A stretch of 64,000 nucleotides of DNA from JBQTIQ01 sp052387955. Its GTDB lineage: Bacteria > Actinomycetota > Acidimicrobiia > Acidimicrobiales > JACDCH01. Location of the stretch: NCBI GenBank assembly GCA_052387955.1, contig JBQTIQ010000035.1:1-64000 (forward strand), in the 5' to 3' direction. The notes below the pieces were generated by a model that saw only the letters and a program-made list of their open reading frames with translations, had not been told where the DNA came from and did no database searches. Positions 45,431-54,105 of this stretch are shown here, one piece after another. The stretch's first letter is position 1. Every line of letters starts with the position of its first letter. Both the position numbers and the translations under genes were made by a program.

Positions 45431-46585
45431 ATGGCCGACGGTCCCCTCCGGGGCGTACGGGTGCTGGAGATCGCCGGAGCCGGTCCGGGCCCGTTCTGCG
45501 CCATGATGCTCGCCGACATGGGCGCCGACGTGGTCCGTGTCGACCGGGCCGCGGCCGTACGCGGTGGTGATCCCGGCACGCCCCCGGCCGATGTGCTCAA
45601 CCGGGGCCGGCGCTCGATCGGGGTCGACCTCAAGCACCCGTCGGGCGTCGAGGCGGTGCTGACGCTGGTCACCGGCGCCAGCGTGCTGATCGAGGGGTTC
45701 CGGCCCGGTGTGGCCGAACGGCTCGGCATCGGGCCCGACGACTGCCTCGCTCGCAACCCCGCGCTGGTCTACGGGCGGATGACGGGCTGGGGCCAGCACG
45801 GCCCCTACGCCGATCACGCCGGCCACGACATCAACTACATCGCCCTGGCCGGGGCCCTGGCCCACTTCGGCGGCGTCGGCCAGGCGCCGGTACCGCCTCT
45901 CAACCTCGTCGGCGACTTCGGCGCCGGCGGCATGCTGCTGGCCTTCGCGGTCGTGTGCGGCCTGCTCGAAGCGGGCCGTTCCGGTCAGGGCCAGGTGATC
46001 GACGCGGCCATGGTCGATGGGACCGCCACCCTCATGACCATGATGTACGCCTTCCAGGCGATGGGGCTGCTCAGCGAGGAGCGAGGGACCAACCTGCTCG
46101 ACGGCGGCGCCCACTTCTACGGCGTCTACGAGTGCGCCGACGGGGGCTTCGTCTCGGTCGGTTCGATCGAGCCCCGCTTCTACGCCGAGCTGCTGAGGGT
46201 GCTGGGGCTCGACCACGACGAGCTCGGCTGGCAGATGGACCGCACCCGCTGGCCGGAGATGAAGGCTCGCCTGGCCGAGGTCTTCGGGTCGAAGACCAGA
46301 CCGGAGTGGTGCGAGCTGCTGGAGGACAACCCCGAGCTGTGCTTCGCCCCGGTGCTGACCATGACCGAGGCCGCCGAGCACCCCCATCTCGTCGCCCGGG
46401 GCACCTTCGTCGATCGCGACGGTGTGCTCCAGCCGGCCCCGTCGCCTCGCTTCTCCCGTACTCCGGGCGACATCCAGCGGCCACCGCCCCACGCCGGCCA
46501 GCACACCGACGAGGTGTTGGCCGACTGGACCGGTGCCGACGCGGCGCGGATCGCCGAGCTCCGCGCCGCGGCGGCGGTGGCATGA
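45431..46585 (+). CDS. CaiB/BaiF CoA-transferase (AMACR-like)
   Basis: The 384-residue protein has the family III CoA-transferase start Leu-Arg-Gly-Val-Arg-Val-Leu-Glu, then Pro-Phe-Cys-Ala-Met-Met-Leu-Ala-Asp. The region Gly-His-Asp-Ile-Asn-Tyr-Ile-Ala-Leu-Ala-Gly carries the active-site Asp. The sequence resembles alpha-methylacyl-CoA racemase, which inverts branched acyl-CoA esters, more than formyl-CoA transferases. Its stop overlaps the ATG of the next gene (ATGA). Confidence 0.88.
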   Translation: MADGPLRGVRVLEIAGAGPGPFCAMMLADMGADVVRVDRAAAVRGGDPGTPPADVLNRGRRSIGVDLKHPSGVEAVLTLVTGASVLIEGFRPGVAERLGIGPDDCLARNPALVYGRMTGWGQHGPYADHAGHDINYIALAGALAHFGGVGQAPVPPLNLVGDFGAGGMLLAFAVVCGLLEAGRSGQGQVIDAAMVDGTATLMTMMYAFQAMGLLSEERGTNLLDGGAHFYGVYECADGGFVSVGSIEPRFYAELLRVLGLDHDELGWQMDRTRWPEMKARLAEVFGSKTRPEWCELLEDNPELCFAPVLTMTEAAEHPHLVARGTFVDRDGVLQPAPSPRFSRTPGDIQRPPPHAGQHTDEVLADWTGADAARIAELRAAAAVA

Positions 46586-47545
46586 GCCGGCGCCGGACGC
46601 GCTCGACGGTACGGGAGCTGGGCGAAGACGGGGCGAGCCCCGCGCCGCCGCGCCCGTCCCCGCCGGCAGTGCCGCCTCCGCCGGTCGGAGAAGCCGGACC
46701 GGCCGTTGACGGCGAGGAGCACCTGGTCCTCGACGACCTCTTCGACAAGCTCGAGCAGTTCCGCGTGCTGCGCCGGGTGGGGGACGAAGCCGCCACCGAG
46801 GAGATGCTCGACGAGCTCGGCGCCCACGACCCGGTCGAGCAGCAGATCGTGCTGGAGCTGTCGGCGTCGCGTGTGCTCGGCTATCCCGAGCGGTTCGAGG
46901 AAGCCAACGCCCTGGCCATGCACGCGCTCGAAGTCCTCGACCGCAACGGCGCCCGCGCCCCTCGCGTGCCCCGGCTCGGGCCGCTGACGCCGCTGGCCAA
47001 GTTCCTGGTGCAGCTCGTCGTGCGCTTCATCGTGCGCAACCACCAGGGCGACGTAGTCGACGCCGTCCGGAACCTGTACGGCCGTCGGTTGGCCTGGTGC
47101 CGGCCCAGCGACCCGGCCCGCCCGCTGCTCCTGCGCGCCCGTCAGATCAGAACGCGGAACGGGTGGCGGCGGCGTACAAGGGCAACCCGATCGGCGTGCC
47201 CACCTTCCTGCTCGGAGGCGCCGCCGTCTCGTCCGTGGCCCAGGGCCTGAGGGTGGTGGTCGGGAGCGCTGTGGGTCCCGTCTGGCCGCCGTCATCACCG
47301 TCGTCGGGGTCTTCTCGTTGCTGGGCGTGCTCTCGTGGGCAATCCTGCGGGGCGCCGCCATCGCCCGCCACCGCATCCGCCTCACCGTGCAGGGCCCGCT
47401 CGAAGCGCTGTGGGAGACGGTGGGCCGTTGCGGCCGGCCCCCGCGTGACGACGCCAAGACGTTCGCCGTCTACGCCATCGTCCTGACGGTCGTGGGCTGG
47501 GTCGTCATCCCGGCCGGCGCCCTCTTCATCTGGACCGCCTTCTGA
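46582..47545 (+). pseudogene. Frameshifted membrane protein gene
   Basis: One gene appears split over three frames. From ATG 46582 it reads to about 47150 (a Pro-rich N-terminus, then a helical region). It resumes one base back (Ala-Glu-Arg-Val-Ala-Ala-Ala-Tyr-Lys-Gly, to about 47275), then shifts again to the frame ending TGA 47545 with two membrane helices (Val-Leu-Ser-Trp-Ala-Ile and Val-Val-Gly-Trp-Val-Val). Either two small deletions or two sequencing errors explain this. It overlaps the CoA-transferase stop. No family is recognised. Confidence 0.6.
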
Positions 47546-47553
47546 GCCCTACT

Positions 47554-47559
47554 TAGTCT
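47554..47559 (+). promoter_or_regulatory. -10 box of the Mca-like gene
   Basis: TAGTCT lies 6 nt before ATG 47566. Confidence 0.55.
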
Positions 47560-47565
47560 GGCCCT

Positions 47566-48372
47566 ATGGCGACCTTGGTCTGCTTTCATGCCCATCCGGA
47601 CGACGAGTGCATCCAGACCGGGGGCGTGATGCGCAAGGCGGCCGACGAGGGGCACCGGGTCGTGCTGGTGGTCGCGACCAAGGGGGAGCACGGCGAGGTT
47701 GCCGACGGGTTCCTCGACCCCGACGAGACGCTGGAGAAGCGCCGGGTGGCCGAGACCCACGCCGCGGCCGACATCCTCGGTGCCGAGCGGGTCGAGTTCC
47801 TCGGCTACCTCGACTCGGGGATGATCGGGACGCCGACGAACGAGCTGCCGGGGTCGTTCTGGCAGGCCGACGTCGAGGAGGCGGCCGAGAAGCTGGCGGT
47901 CATCCTCCGCGACGTCGAGGCCGACGTGCTCACCGTGTACGACGACCACGGCGGCTACGGGCACCCCGACCACATCCAGGTCCACCGGGTCGGCCTCCGA
48001 GCAGCCGAACTGGCCGGGACCCGACGCGTCTTCCAGGTCACGGTGAACCGAGACGAGGTCCGGGAGTTCGTCGAGCGACTGCGCGAGGGGGGTGTCGACC
48101 TGTCCGAGTTCGACGACGGCGCGCCCGACGTCCTGGAGGACCCCGACTTCGGCAAGCCCGCGGTCGAGCTCACCGCCCGTGTCGACGTGACGCCGTGGGC
48201 CGACGCCAAGCGCCGGGCGATGCAGGCCCACGCCAGCCAGATCGGCGACCAGTCGTTCTTCCTCAGGATGCCGGCCAACATGTTCGCGCTGGCCTTCGGC
48301 ACCGAGTGGTTCATCCGGGCCGGTGAGGGCCCGGGCATATCCGAGACCGATCTCCTGGAAGGGCTGCGCTGA
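47566..48372 (+). CDS. PIG-L/LmbE deacetylase, mycothiol amidase-like
   Basis: The 268-residue protein has the zinc site His10-Pro-Asp-Asp13-Glu and Gly-His133-Pro-Asp-His136, plus Tyr-Asp-Asp-His-Gly-Gly-Tyr before it. This is the LmbE fold of MshB and Mca, which hydrolyse GlcNAc-Ins or mycothiol conjugates. The downstream gene is a DinB-like mycothiol-dependent type, supporting a thiol role, but it could be another PIG-L enzyme. TGATG joins its stop to the next start. Confidence 0.85.
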   Translation: MATLVCFHAHPDDECIQTGGVMRKAADEGHRVVLVVATKGEHGEVADGFLDPDETLEKRRVAETHAAADILGAERVEFLGYLDSGMIGTPTNELPGSFWQADVEEAAEKLAVILRDVEADVLTVYDDHGGYGHPDHIQVHRVGLRAAELAGTRRVFQVTVNRDEVREFVERLREGGVDLSEFDDGAPDVLEDPDFGKPAVELTARVDVTPWADAKRRAMQAHASQIGDQSFFLRMPANMFALAFGTEWFIRAGEGPGISETDLLEGLR

Positions 48373-48941
48373 TGGCCGACCTTGTTGAGCTGTACCGCCG
48401 GAACACCGACCTGTTCGACGCCCGGGTGGTGGCCATCGCCGACGACCAGTGGTCCGACCCCACGCCGTGCTCCGAGTGGGACGTCCGCACCCTGGTCAAC
48501 CACGTGGTCTACGAACTGCTCTGGGTACCGCCGCTGATGGCGGGGCAGACGGTCGATGACGTCGGTGACCGTTTCGACGGCGACGTCCTCGGGCCCGTGC
48601 CGAAGGCAGCCTCGTCCGAGGCCGTCGGTCCTGCGTTCGCCGCGCTCGAGGCCGACGGCGCCCTCGAGACCGTCGTGCACTTGTCCTACGGGGACGTACC
48701 CGTCGAGGAGTACCTGGGCCAGCTGGTCACCGACATGGCGGTCCACGGCTGGGACCTGGCCCGGGCCATTGGCGCTGACGACGTGATCGACCCGGAGACC
48801 GCCCGGGTGCTCTGTGACTTCTGGGCCGACCGGAGCGAGATGCTCGCTTCGAGCGGGCTGTTCGGCGAGCCGGTCGAAGTGTCTCCCGACGCCGGGCCTG
48901 AGGTCCGGCTGCTCGGGCTTCTGGGCCGCCGGCCGAGCTGA
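48372..48941 (+). CDS. DinB/MDMPI-like (TIGR03086-type) protein
   Basis: The 189-residue helical protein begins with a four-helix bundle. His44 and Glu48 (Val-Asn-His-Val-Val-Tyr-Glu) and His125 (Met-Ala-Val-His-Gly-Trp-Asp-Leu) form the usual metal triad. The MDMPI relatives use mycothiol with maleylpyruvate, while others are of unknown activity. It is coupled by TGATG to the Mca-like gene. Confidence 0.85.
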   Translation: MADLVELYRRNTDLFDARVVAIADDQWSDPTPCSEWDVRTLVNHVVYELLWVPPLMAGQTVDDVGDRFDGDVLGPVPKAASSEAVGPAFAALEADGALETVVHLSYGDVPVEEYLGQLVTDMAVHGWDLARAIGADDVIDPETARVLCDFWADRSEMLASSGLFGEPVEVSPDAGPEVRLLGLLGRRPS

Positions 48942-48963
48942 CCGATGGCGGGCGAACTGGCCG

Positions 48964-48969
48964 TAGCCT
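48964..48969 (+). promoter_or_regulatory. -10 box of the VOC gene
   Basis: TAGCCT lies 7 nt before ATG 48977. Confidence 0.55.
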
Positions 48970-48976
48970 TTGGGCC

Positions 48977-49552
48977 ATGACCGATGACGCACCGTTCTGG
49001 CGGGGGATCAATCACCTCGCCCTGGTGACCGGGGACATGGACGCCACCGTGCGCTTCTATCACGGGGTGCTGGGGGCCCGATTGGTGTCGACGATCGGCA
49101 CGCCGTCGTTCCGCCACTACTTCTTCCGTTTCGGCGACGGCCAGACGCTGGCCTTCTTCGAGTACGCCGGCGAAGCGCCGGACCGTTTCGCGCTGCCGGC
49201 CGGGGTCGCCGACCACCGCAAGCCGCAGTTCGATCACCTGTCGTTCAACCTGCCCGACGAGCACGCCCTGGAGGCGCTGCGGGACCGGCTCAAGTCCCAT
49301 GGCTGTGAGGTCACCGACGTCGTCGACCATGGCTTCTTGCGGTCGATCTACTTCAGCGACCCGAACGGCATCGCCCTGGAGGCGTCATGGTGGGTCATCG
49401 ATCCCACCGGTCGCGACACGGACTATGCCGACTCCCGGTTGTTCAACGACACCGACCCCGTGCCCGCGGTGCGAGAACTCCAAGCAACCGGTGCCCTGGC
49501 CCACCTACCCACCACCGGCCTCGTCGCCGACGAGGTCGTCGACCCGGCGTAA
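48977..49552 (+). CDS. VOC-family (glyoxalase-like) metalloprotein
   Basis: The 191-residue protein has paired beta-alpha-beta-beta-beta modules. The first strand Ile-Asn-His-Leu-Ala-Leu-Val-Thr has His13, and a second His (Phe-Asp-His-Leu-Ser-Phe) plus a late Asp-Pro-Asn-Gly-Ile-Ala-Leu-Glu supply a metal site. The family covers glyoxalase, extradiol dioxygenase and resistance proteins. The C-terminal ~45 residues are an extra tail not needed for the fold. Confidence 0.85.
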   Translation: MTDDAPFWRGINHLALVTGDMDATVRFYHGVLGARLVSTIGTPSFRHYFFRFGDGQTLAFFEYAGEAPDRFALPAGVADHRKPQFDHLSFNLPDEHALEALRDRLKSHGCEVTDVVDHGFLRSIYFSDPNGIALEASWWVIDPTGRDTDYADSRLFNDTDPVPAVRELQATGALAHLPTTGLVADEVVDPA

Positions 49553-49620
49553 CCGTCACCGGCTGGGGCCCGGCGCGGGCGCCGAGGAGCGTGACCACGC
49601 AGTCCCGTCGGGCTGTCGTC

Positions 49621-49720
49621 GACGCGAGCACCGCAGCGCCGACGCAGGTGCGGCCACGCCCTGGCCTACATGGCCGGGGAACGCAGCCAGCACAGCCTGC
49701 GTGACCGGGGAACGCAGCCA
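49621..49720 (+). repeat. Promoter-proximal GC-rich repeat, partial copies
   Basis: Two partial units end in GGGGAACGCAGCCA at 49676-49689 and 49707-49720. Both are oriented toward the ABM gene, the last ending about 11 bp before a CATGCT -10 candidate (49727-49732). Confidence 0.8.
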
Positions 49721-49738
49721 ACATGCCATGCTCGGGGC

Positions 49739-50062
49739 GTGAGCATCGTCATCGTCAACGCCATCACCGTCCCGGCCGACGGGGGAGACGAGTTGGCCCA
49801 GCGCTTTGCCGCCCGGGCTGGCGCGGTCGACGCTCAGGACGGTTTCGAGGGGTTCGAGCTGCTGCGCCCGACCGACGACCGCATGGTCTGGCTCGTCGTG
49901 ACCCGCTGGCGTGACCGCGAGGCCTTCGATGCGTGGGTGTCGAGCCCATCGTTCGCTCACGGCCATGCCGGCGCCGACCGCCCGGCGGCCCACGGCGGCC
50001 CTGTCTCGGTGTCGAGCGAGGTGTGGTCCTTCGACGTTGCCGGCGGGTCGGCGCCGGCCTAG
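49739..50062 (+). CDS. ABM-family (antibiotic biosynthesis monooxygenase-like) protein
   Basis: The 107-residue ferredoxin-like protein has the ABM pattern: strand Val-Ile-Val-Asn-Ala-Ile, helix, Phe-Glu-Gly-Phe-Glu-Leu-Leu-Arg-Pro, and Trp-Leu-Val-Val-Thr-Arg-Trp. Phe-Asp-Ala-Trp follows. The spacing resembles heme-degrading monooxygenases of the IsdG/MhuD type, but a heme ligand cannot be fixed. The chosen start is GTG 49739, after a CATGCT candidate by 6 nt. Confidence 0.8.
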   Translation: MSIVIVNAITVPADGGDELAQRFAARAGAVDAQDGFEGFELLRPTDDRMVWLVVTRWRDREAFDAWVSSPSFAHGHAGADRPAAHGGPVSVSSEVWSFDVAGGSAPA

Positions 50063-50075
50063 GCCCGAGCGCGCG

Positions 50076-50945
50076 GTGACCAAGACCGAAGGCGGACCGT
50101 CGACGCCCTCCATCGCCGTCACCGGCGCGACCGGGCGACTCGGCTCCCGGGTGGCCCGGCTGGTGGCGGCCGCGGGTCGACCTCAGCGGCTCGTCGTGCG
50201 ACGCCCTCCGGGCGACCTCGAGCTGCCGGGCACCGAGGCGGTGGTGGTGGCGGGCGGCTACGGCGACGGCGACGGGGCACGACGGGCGCTCGAGGGCACC
50301 TCGGCCGTGCTCATGGTCTCCGCCGCCGAGGCGGTCGACCGGGTGGGCCAGCACCGGGCGTTCGTCGATGCCGCGGTCGCCGCCGACGTGGGCCACGTCG
50401 TGTACACGTCGTTCTACGGGGCGTCCCCGGCCGCGGTCTTCACGTTGGCCCGTGACCATTGGGCCACCGAGGAGTACCTCCGGGACAGCGGGATGGGCTG
50501 GACGTTCCTACGCGACAACCTCTACCTCGACCTGCTCGCGGACATGGCCGGGCCGGACGGTGTGATCCGTGGCCCGGCCGGTGACGGCCGCTTCGCCGGT
50601 GTCGCCGTGGACGACATCGCCGCCGTCGCCGCCGCCGTGATCATCGACCCTGCGCCGCATGCCGGCCGGGTCTACGACCTCACCGGTCCCGAGGAACTGA
50701 CGATGGCAGAAGCCGCCGCCATCATCACCGCCTCCACCGGTCGTGATGTCAGCTTCCAGGACGAGACCGCCGAGGAGGCCTACGCCTCGCGCTCGCACTA
50801 CGGCGCCCCCGACTGGCAGGTCGATGCCTGGGTCAGCACCTATCGCGCCATCGCCGCCGGGGAGATGGCAGGTGTTACCGATGTCGTCGAGCGCATCGTC
50901 GGTCGCCCGCCGATGGCCCTTCGGGACCTGCTCGGCGCGGGGTGA
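50076..50945 (+). CDS. NmrA-like NAD(P)-binding protein
   Basis: The 289-residue protein has the Rossmann Gly-Ala-Thr-Gly-Arg-Leu-Gly near residue 18, with no SDR Tyr-Lys pair at the usual place. It has an NmrA-type Ser-Phe-Tyr-Gly-Ala and Trp-Thr-Phe-Leu-Arg-Asp-Asn. It may be a redox sensor or a quinone oxidoreductase-like protein (QOR2 type). GTG 50076 lies 13 bp after the ABM gene, a likely operon. Confidence 0.83.
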   Translation: MTKTEGGPSTPSIAVTGATGRLGSRVARLVAAAGRPQRLVVRRPPGDLELPGTEAVVVAGGYGDGDGARRALEGTSAVLMVSAAEAVDRVGQHRAFVDAAVAADVGHVVYTSFYGASPAAVFTLARDHWATEEYLRDSGMGWTFLRDNLYLDLLADMAGPDGVIRGPAGDGRFAGVAVDDIAAVAAAVIIDPAPHAGRVYDLTGPEELTMAEAAAIITASTGRDVSFQDETAEEAYASRSHYGAPDWQVDAWVSTYRAIAAGEMAGVTDVVERIVGRPPMALRDLLGAG

Positions 50946-51064
50946 GGGGCCCCGTCGACGGCATGGAACTCGAGGTCTGCGCCCCCGCTGAGACGTAACC
51001 ACGCTGGGCTCGAGGCCCGGGGCACGTTTGGTGTCGTAGGGCCCGGTCCACAACCATCGACGGT

Positions 51065-51460
51065 GTGGCTGTGGTACTCGCGGACGTCGCCCTGATCGAG
51101 TTCCACCGGGGGTTCGCCTGGGTGGTCGTCATCGGCAACGGCCTGGCTGGGCTGTGGGCGCTGGCCGCGCACCGATGGCCGTCACTGCGCACCCGTGCGC
51201 TGTGGTGGTACACGATCGCGGCCGAGGTCACCATGTTCGTCCAGGTGGCCCTGGGCGTGGCCATCGTCAACGCCGAGGACGTCGACCCGCCCCAGTTCCA
51301 CCTGCTCTACGGCTTCGCCGGCATCATCGCCATCGGCATCGTCTACAGCTACCGCACCACGTCCCCCTGGGTGGCCGAACGCAGGTACCTCGTCTACGGC
51401 GGCGCCGGCCTCTTCCTCATGGGCCTCGGCATCCGAGCCATGCTCGTCGCCAGCGTCTGA
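51065..51460 (+). CDS. Four-helix membrane protein, unknown
   Basis: This 131-residue protein has hydrophobic segments near 16-34, 46-66, 82-95 and 110-128, with Trp-rich interfaces and a conserved-looking His. No named family is recognised. It lies alone and ends one base before the CTAG element copy B. The start GTG 51065 has no clear ribosome binding site. Confidence 0.68.
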   Translation: MAVVLADVALIEFHRGFAWVVVIGNGLAGLWALAAHRWPSLRTRALWWYTIAAEVTMFVQVALGVAIVNAEDVDPPQFHLLYGFAGIIAIGIVYSYRTTSPWVAERRYLVYGGAGLFLMGLGIRAMLVASV

Positions 51461-51461
51461 C

Positions 51462-51588
51462 CTAGATCTGCTCGGTCCCGAGAAGGCTTGACGTTGTGAC
51501 AAGTTCCGGGACCGAGCAGATGCCGACCGAGCGACCGCCAGGGAGCCGGGCGGCGATGGGGGCCGGGGGGGCGCAGCCCCCCAGCTAG
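51462..51588 (-). repeat. CTAG-bounded inverted-repeat element, copy B
   Basis: The element fills the gap between convergent genes, in reverse orientation relative to copies A and C. CTAG is at both ends (51462-51465, 51585-51588). The perfect 15-bp arms are 51466-51480 and 51507-51521 around the 26-nt loop. The right CTAG supplies the TAG stop of the Lrp-type gene. Confidence 0.92.
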
Positions 51589-51821
51589 AGATGGACTATG
51601 GGGCAGGTGAGGGTGCGGGTTATGCCGTCGATCATCTGTACCCGGCTGACGACCATCTTGCCCAGCTCGTCGACCGAGTTGGCCTCGGCCCGAGCGATGA
51701 CGTCGTAGGGCCCGGTCACGTCGTCGGCGGTGACCACGCCGTCGATGTTGCCGACCTCCTCGGCCACGAACGCCGCCTTGCCCACTTCGGTCTGGATCAG
51801 GATGTACGCGCTCACGTCCAC
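51585..51821 (-). CDS. Stand-alone Lrp/AsnC ligand-binding (RAM) domain protein
   Basis: The 78-residue protein matches the RAM domain only (beta-alpha-beta-beta-alpha-beta, with Gly-Pro-Tyr-Asp-Val-Ile-Ala-Arg in the middle). It lacks the helix-turn-helix. Such proteins may bind amino acids or join with full Lrp proteins. GTG 51821 follows a GGAGG by 7 nt. The upstream frame to 52010 is not coding-like. Confidence 0.82.
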   Translation of the reverse strand: MDVSAYILIQTEVGKAAFVAEEVGNIDGVVTADDVTGPYDVIARAEANSVDELGKMVVSRVQMIDGITRTLTCPIVHL

Positions 51822-51948
51822 TCGAGTTCCTCCTAGCCCGAAGACGGCTGCATCGTAGACCCACCACCGGCGACCGACCTCGAGCCCCGGCGGCACCGAA
51901 GCGACGCCCACAGGAGGAGGAAGCGGACTTCCCGGCGAACTCTCAGCC

Positions 51949-52215
51949 GTGGACGAGTTCGCTCGGTTACGGGAGCGGGTGGCGGCCGAGCAAGACGACG
52001 TCCTGTGCACGCTGCAACTCGTCGAGCGAGATCCCGTGCTGCAGGAACGACTCTTCGCTCAGCTCGTCGACCTGCTGGTCGAGGGACTGTTCCTCGATCT
52101 GCGCCGCGCCTACCTGGGCGGCGAGCTCGGGCGCTCGCTCTACGTCGAGGCCCTGAGCAGCCTGGCCGACCAGTGCCGATCGGTGGGGCTCCTGCCCCTG
52201 CCCTCTCGCCGCTGA
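51949..52215 (+). CDS. Small helical hypothetical protein
   Basis: The 88-residue protein is acidic-basic amphipathic and helical throughout, with Gln-Leu-Val-Asp-Leu-Leu-Val-Glu-Gly-Leu and one Cys pair. It starts at GTG 51949 without a strong ribosome binding site. No family is recognised. It lies between the Lrp-type gene and pckG and is divergent from the former. Confidence 0.58.
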   Translation: MDEFARLRERVAAEQDDVLCTLQLVERDPVLQERLFAQLVDLLVEGLFLDLRRAYLGGELGRSLYVEALSSLADQCRSVGLLPLPSRR

Positions 52216-52276
52216 GCGGCGGCCGCCACGAGCGGCCGTGCCCGGGGCCATGGTGCCGGCGGCAACGTTGCGCTGG

Positions 52277-54079
52277 TCAGCTCGTCAGGCGCTTCTCGAG
52301 GTCGCGGAGCTCCTCGGCCAGCTCCTCGGGCAACCGTTCGCCGATGTTGGCGTAGTGGGCCTCGATCTGGGGCACCTCGGCGCGCCAGCCGTCGGCGTCG
52401 ACGGACAGCAGCTGGGCCATCGTCCCTTCACCCAGGCCGAGGCCCGAGACGTCGATGGCTTCGGCCGTCGGGACCTGGCCGATCGCCGTGTCGACGAACT
52501 CGCCCGTACCTGCGACCCGTTCGAGCACCCATTTGACCACCCGGCTGTTGTCGCCGAAGCCGGGCCACAGGAACGAGCCGTCGTCGTCCTTGCGGAACCA
52601 GTTGACCCAGAACAAGCGGGGGAGCTTGGAGGCGTCGGTCGCTTCACCGATGTCCAGCCAATGGCGGAAGTAGTCGCCCATGTTGTAGCCGCAGAAGGGC
52701 AGCATGGCGAAGGGGTCGAAGCGCAGTTCGCCCACCGTGCCGGCGGCGGCCGCCGTCTTCTCCGACGACATGATCGAGCCCAGGAAGACCCCGTGGCGCC
52801 AGGAGCGGGCCTCGGTCACCAGCGGGACGTTGGTCGCCCGCCGGCCGCCGAAGAGGATGGCTGAGATCGGGACGCCGGCGGGGTCCTCCCACTCGGGAGC
52901 GATCGAAGGGCACTGCGCCGCCGGCGCAGTGAAGCGGGCGTTGGGGTGCGCCGCCGGCCGACCGGCGTCGGGCTCCCAGTCCTGGCCCTTCCAGTCATGC
53001 AGGTGGGCGGGCGGCTCGGACAGGCCTTCCCACCACACGTCGTCGTCGTCGGTGCGAGCGACGTTGGTGAATATCGAGTTGCCCCACAGGGTGGCCAGGG
53101 CGTTGGGGTTGGTGTCCTCACCGGTGCCAGGGGCGACGCCGAAGAAACCGGCTTCGGGGTTGATGGCGTAGAGGCGGCCGTCCTCGCCGAACTTCATCCA
53201 GCAGATGTCGTCGCCGACCGTCTCGACCGTCCAGCCCGGGAGGCTGGGGATCATCATGGCCATGTTGGTCTTGCCGCAGGCCGACGGGAATGCGGCGGCC
53301 ACGTAACGCTTCTCGCCGCCTGGAGGGGTCACGCCGAGCACGAGCATGTGCTCTGCCATCCAGCCGTCGTCGCGGGCCATGGTCGAGGCGATGCGCAAGG
53401 CGAAGCACTTCTTTCCCAGCAGGGCATTGCCGCCGTAGCCCGACCCGTAGGAGATGATCTCCTTGGTCTCGGGAAAGTGGACGATGTACTTGTTGTCGGC
53501 GTCACAGGGCCAGGGGACGTCGGGGCGGGTGGCCCCGTCGGCGTCGACCAGCGGGTAGCCGACGGAGTGCATGCAGCGCACGAAGTCGCCGTCGCCGAGC
53601 ACGTCGAGCACGGGCTGGCCCATGCGGGTCATGATCCGCATCGAGACGGCGACGTAGGGCGAGTCGGTGCACTGGACGCCGATGTGGGCGATGGGCGAGC
53701 CGAGCGGCCCCATCGAGAAGGGCACCACGTACATGGTGCGCCCCTCCATCGACCCGTCGAAGAGGTCGTCGAGCACGAGCCGCATCTCGGCCGGCGCCTT
53801 CCAGTTGTTGGTCGGCCCGGCGTCGATGGCCTCGTCGCTACAGATGAACGTGCGGTCCTCGACGCGGGCCACGTCCCCGGGGTCCGACCAGGCCAGGTAG
53901 CTGTTGGGACGCTTGGCGTCGCTCAGACGCTGGAACGTGCCCGCGCCGACCAACAGCTGGCACAGTCGCTCGTACTCCTCGGCCGATCCGTCGCACCACT
54001 CCACCCGGGCCGGGCGGCATCGCTCGGCGACGTCGGCGACGAAGGAAACGAGTTTTTCGTTGGTGGTGTGACCGGGCAC
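52277..54079 (-). CDS. pckG: Phosphoenolpyruvate carboxykinase (GTP)
   Basis: The 600-residue protein has the GTP-class motifs: kinase P-loop Phe-Pro-Ser-Ala-Cys268-Gly-Lys-Thr-Asn (264-272) with the reactive Cys, Asp-Asp-Ile-Cys-Trp-Met, and Phe-Gly-Gly-Arg-Arg. It converts oxaloacetate to PEP with GTP in gluconeogenesis, and the reverse in some conditions. The start GTG 54079 follows GGAGG by 5 nt. It lies alone with no pck regulator nearby. Confidence 0.96.
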   Translation of the reverse strand: MPGHTTNEKLVSFVADVAERCRPARVEWCDGSAEEYERLCQLLVGAGTFQRLSDAKRPNSYLAWSDPGDVARVEDRTFICSDEAIDAGPTNNWKAPAEMRLVLDDLFDGSMEGRTMYVVPFSMGPLGSPIAHIGVQCTDSPYVAVSMRIMTRMGQPVLDVLGDGDFVRCMHSVGYPLVDADGATRPDVPWPCDADNKYIVHFPETKEIISYGSGYGGNALLGKKCFALRIASTMARDDGWMAEHMLVLGVTPPGGEKRYVAAAFPSACGKTNMAMMIPSLPGWTVETVGDDICWMKFGEDGRLYAINPEAGFFGVAPGTGEDTNPNALATLWGNSIFTNVARTDDDDVWWEGLSEPPAHLHDWKGQDWEPDAGRPAAHPNARFTAPAAQCPSIAPEWEDPAGVPISAILFGGRRATNVPLVTEARSWRHGVFLGSIMSSEKTAAAAGTVGELRFDPFAMLPFCGYNMGDYFRHWLDIGEATDASKLPRLFWVNWFRKDDDGSFLWPGFGDNSRVVKWVLERVAGTGEFVDTAIGQVPTAEAIDVSGLGLGEGTMAQLLSVDADGWRAEVPQIEAHYANIGERLPEELAEELRDLEKRLTS

Positions 54080-54105
54080 CTTTGCCTCCGGGTTGTGTTG
54101 CTACA

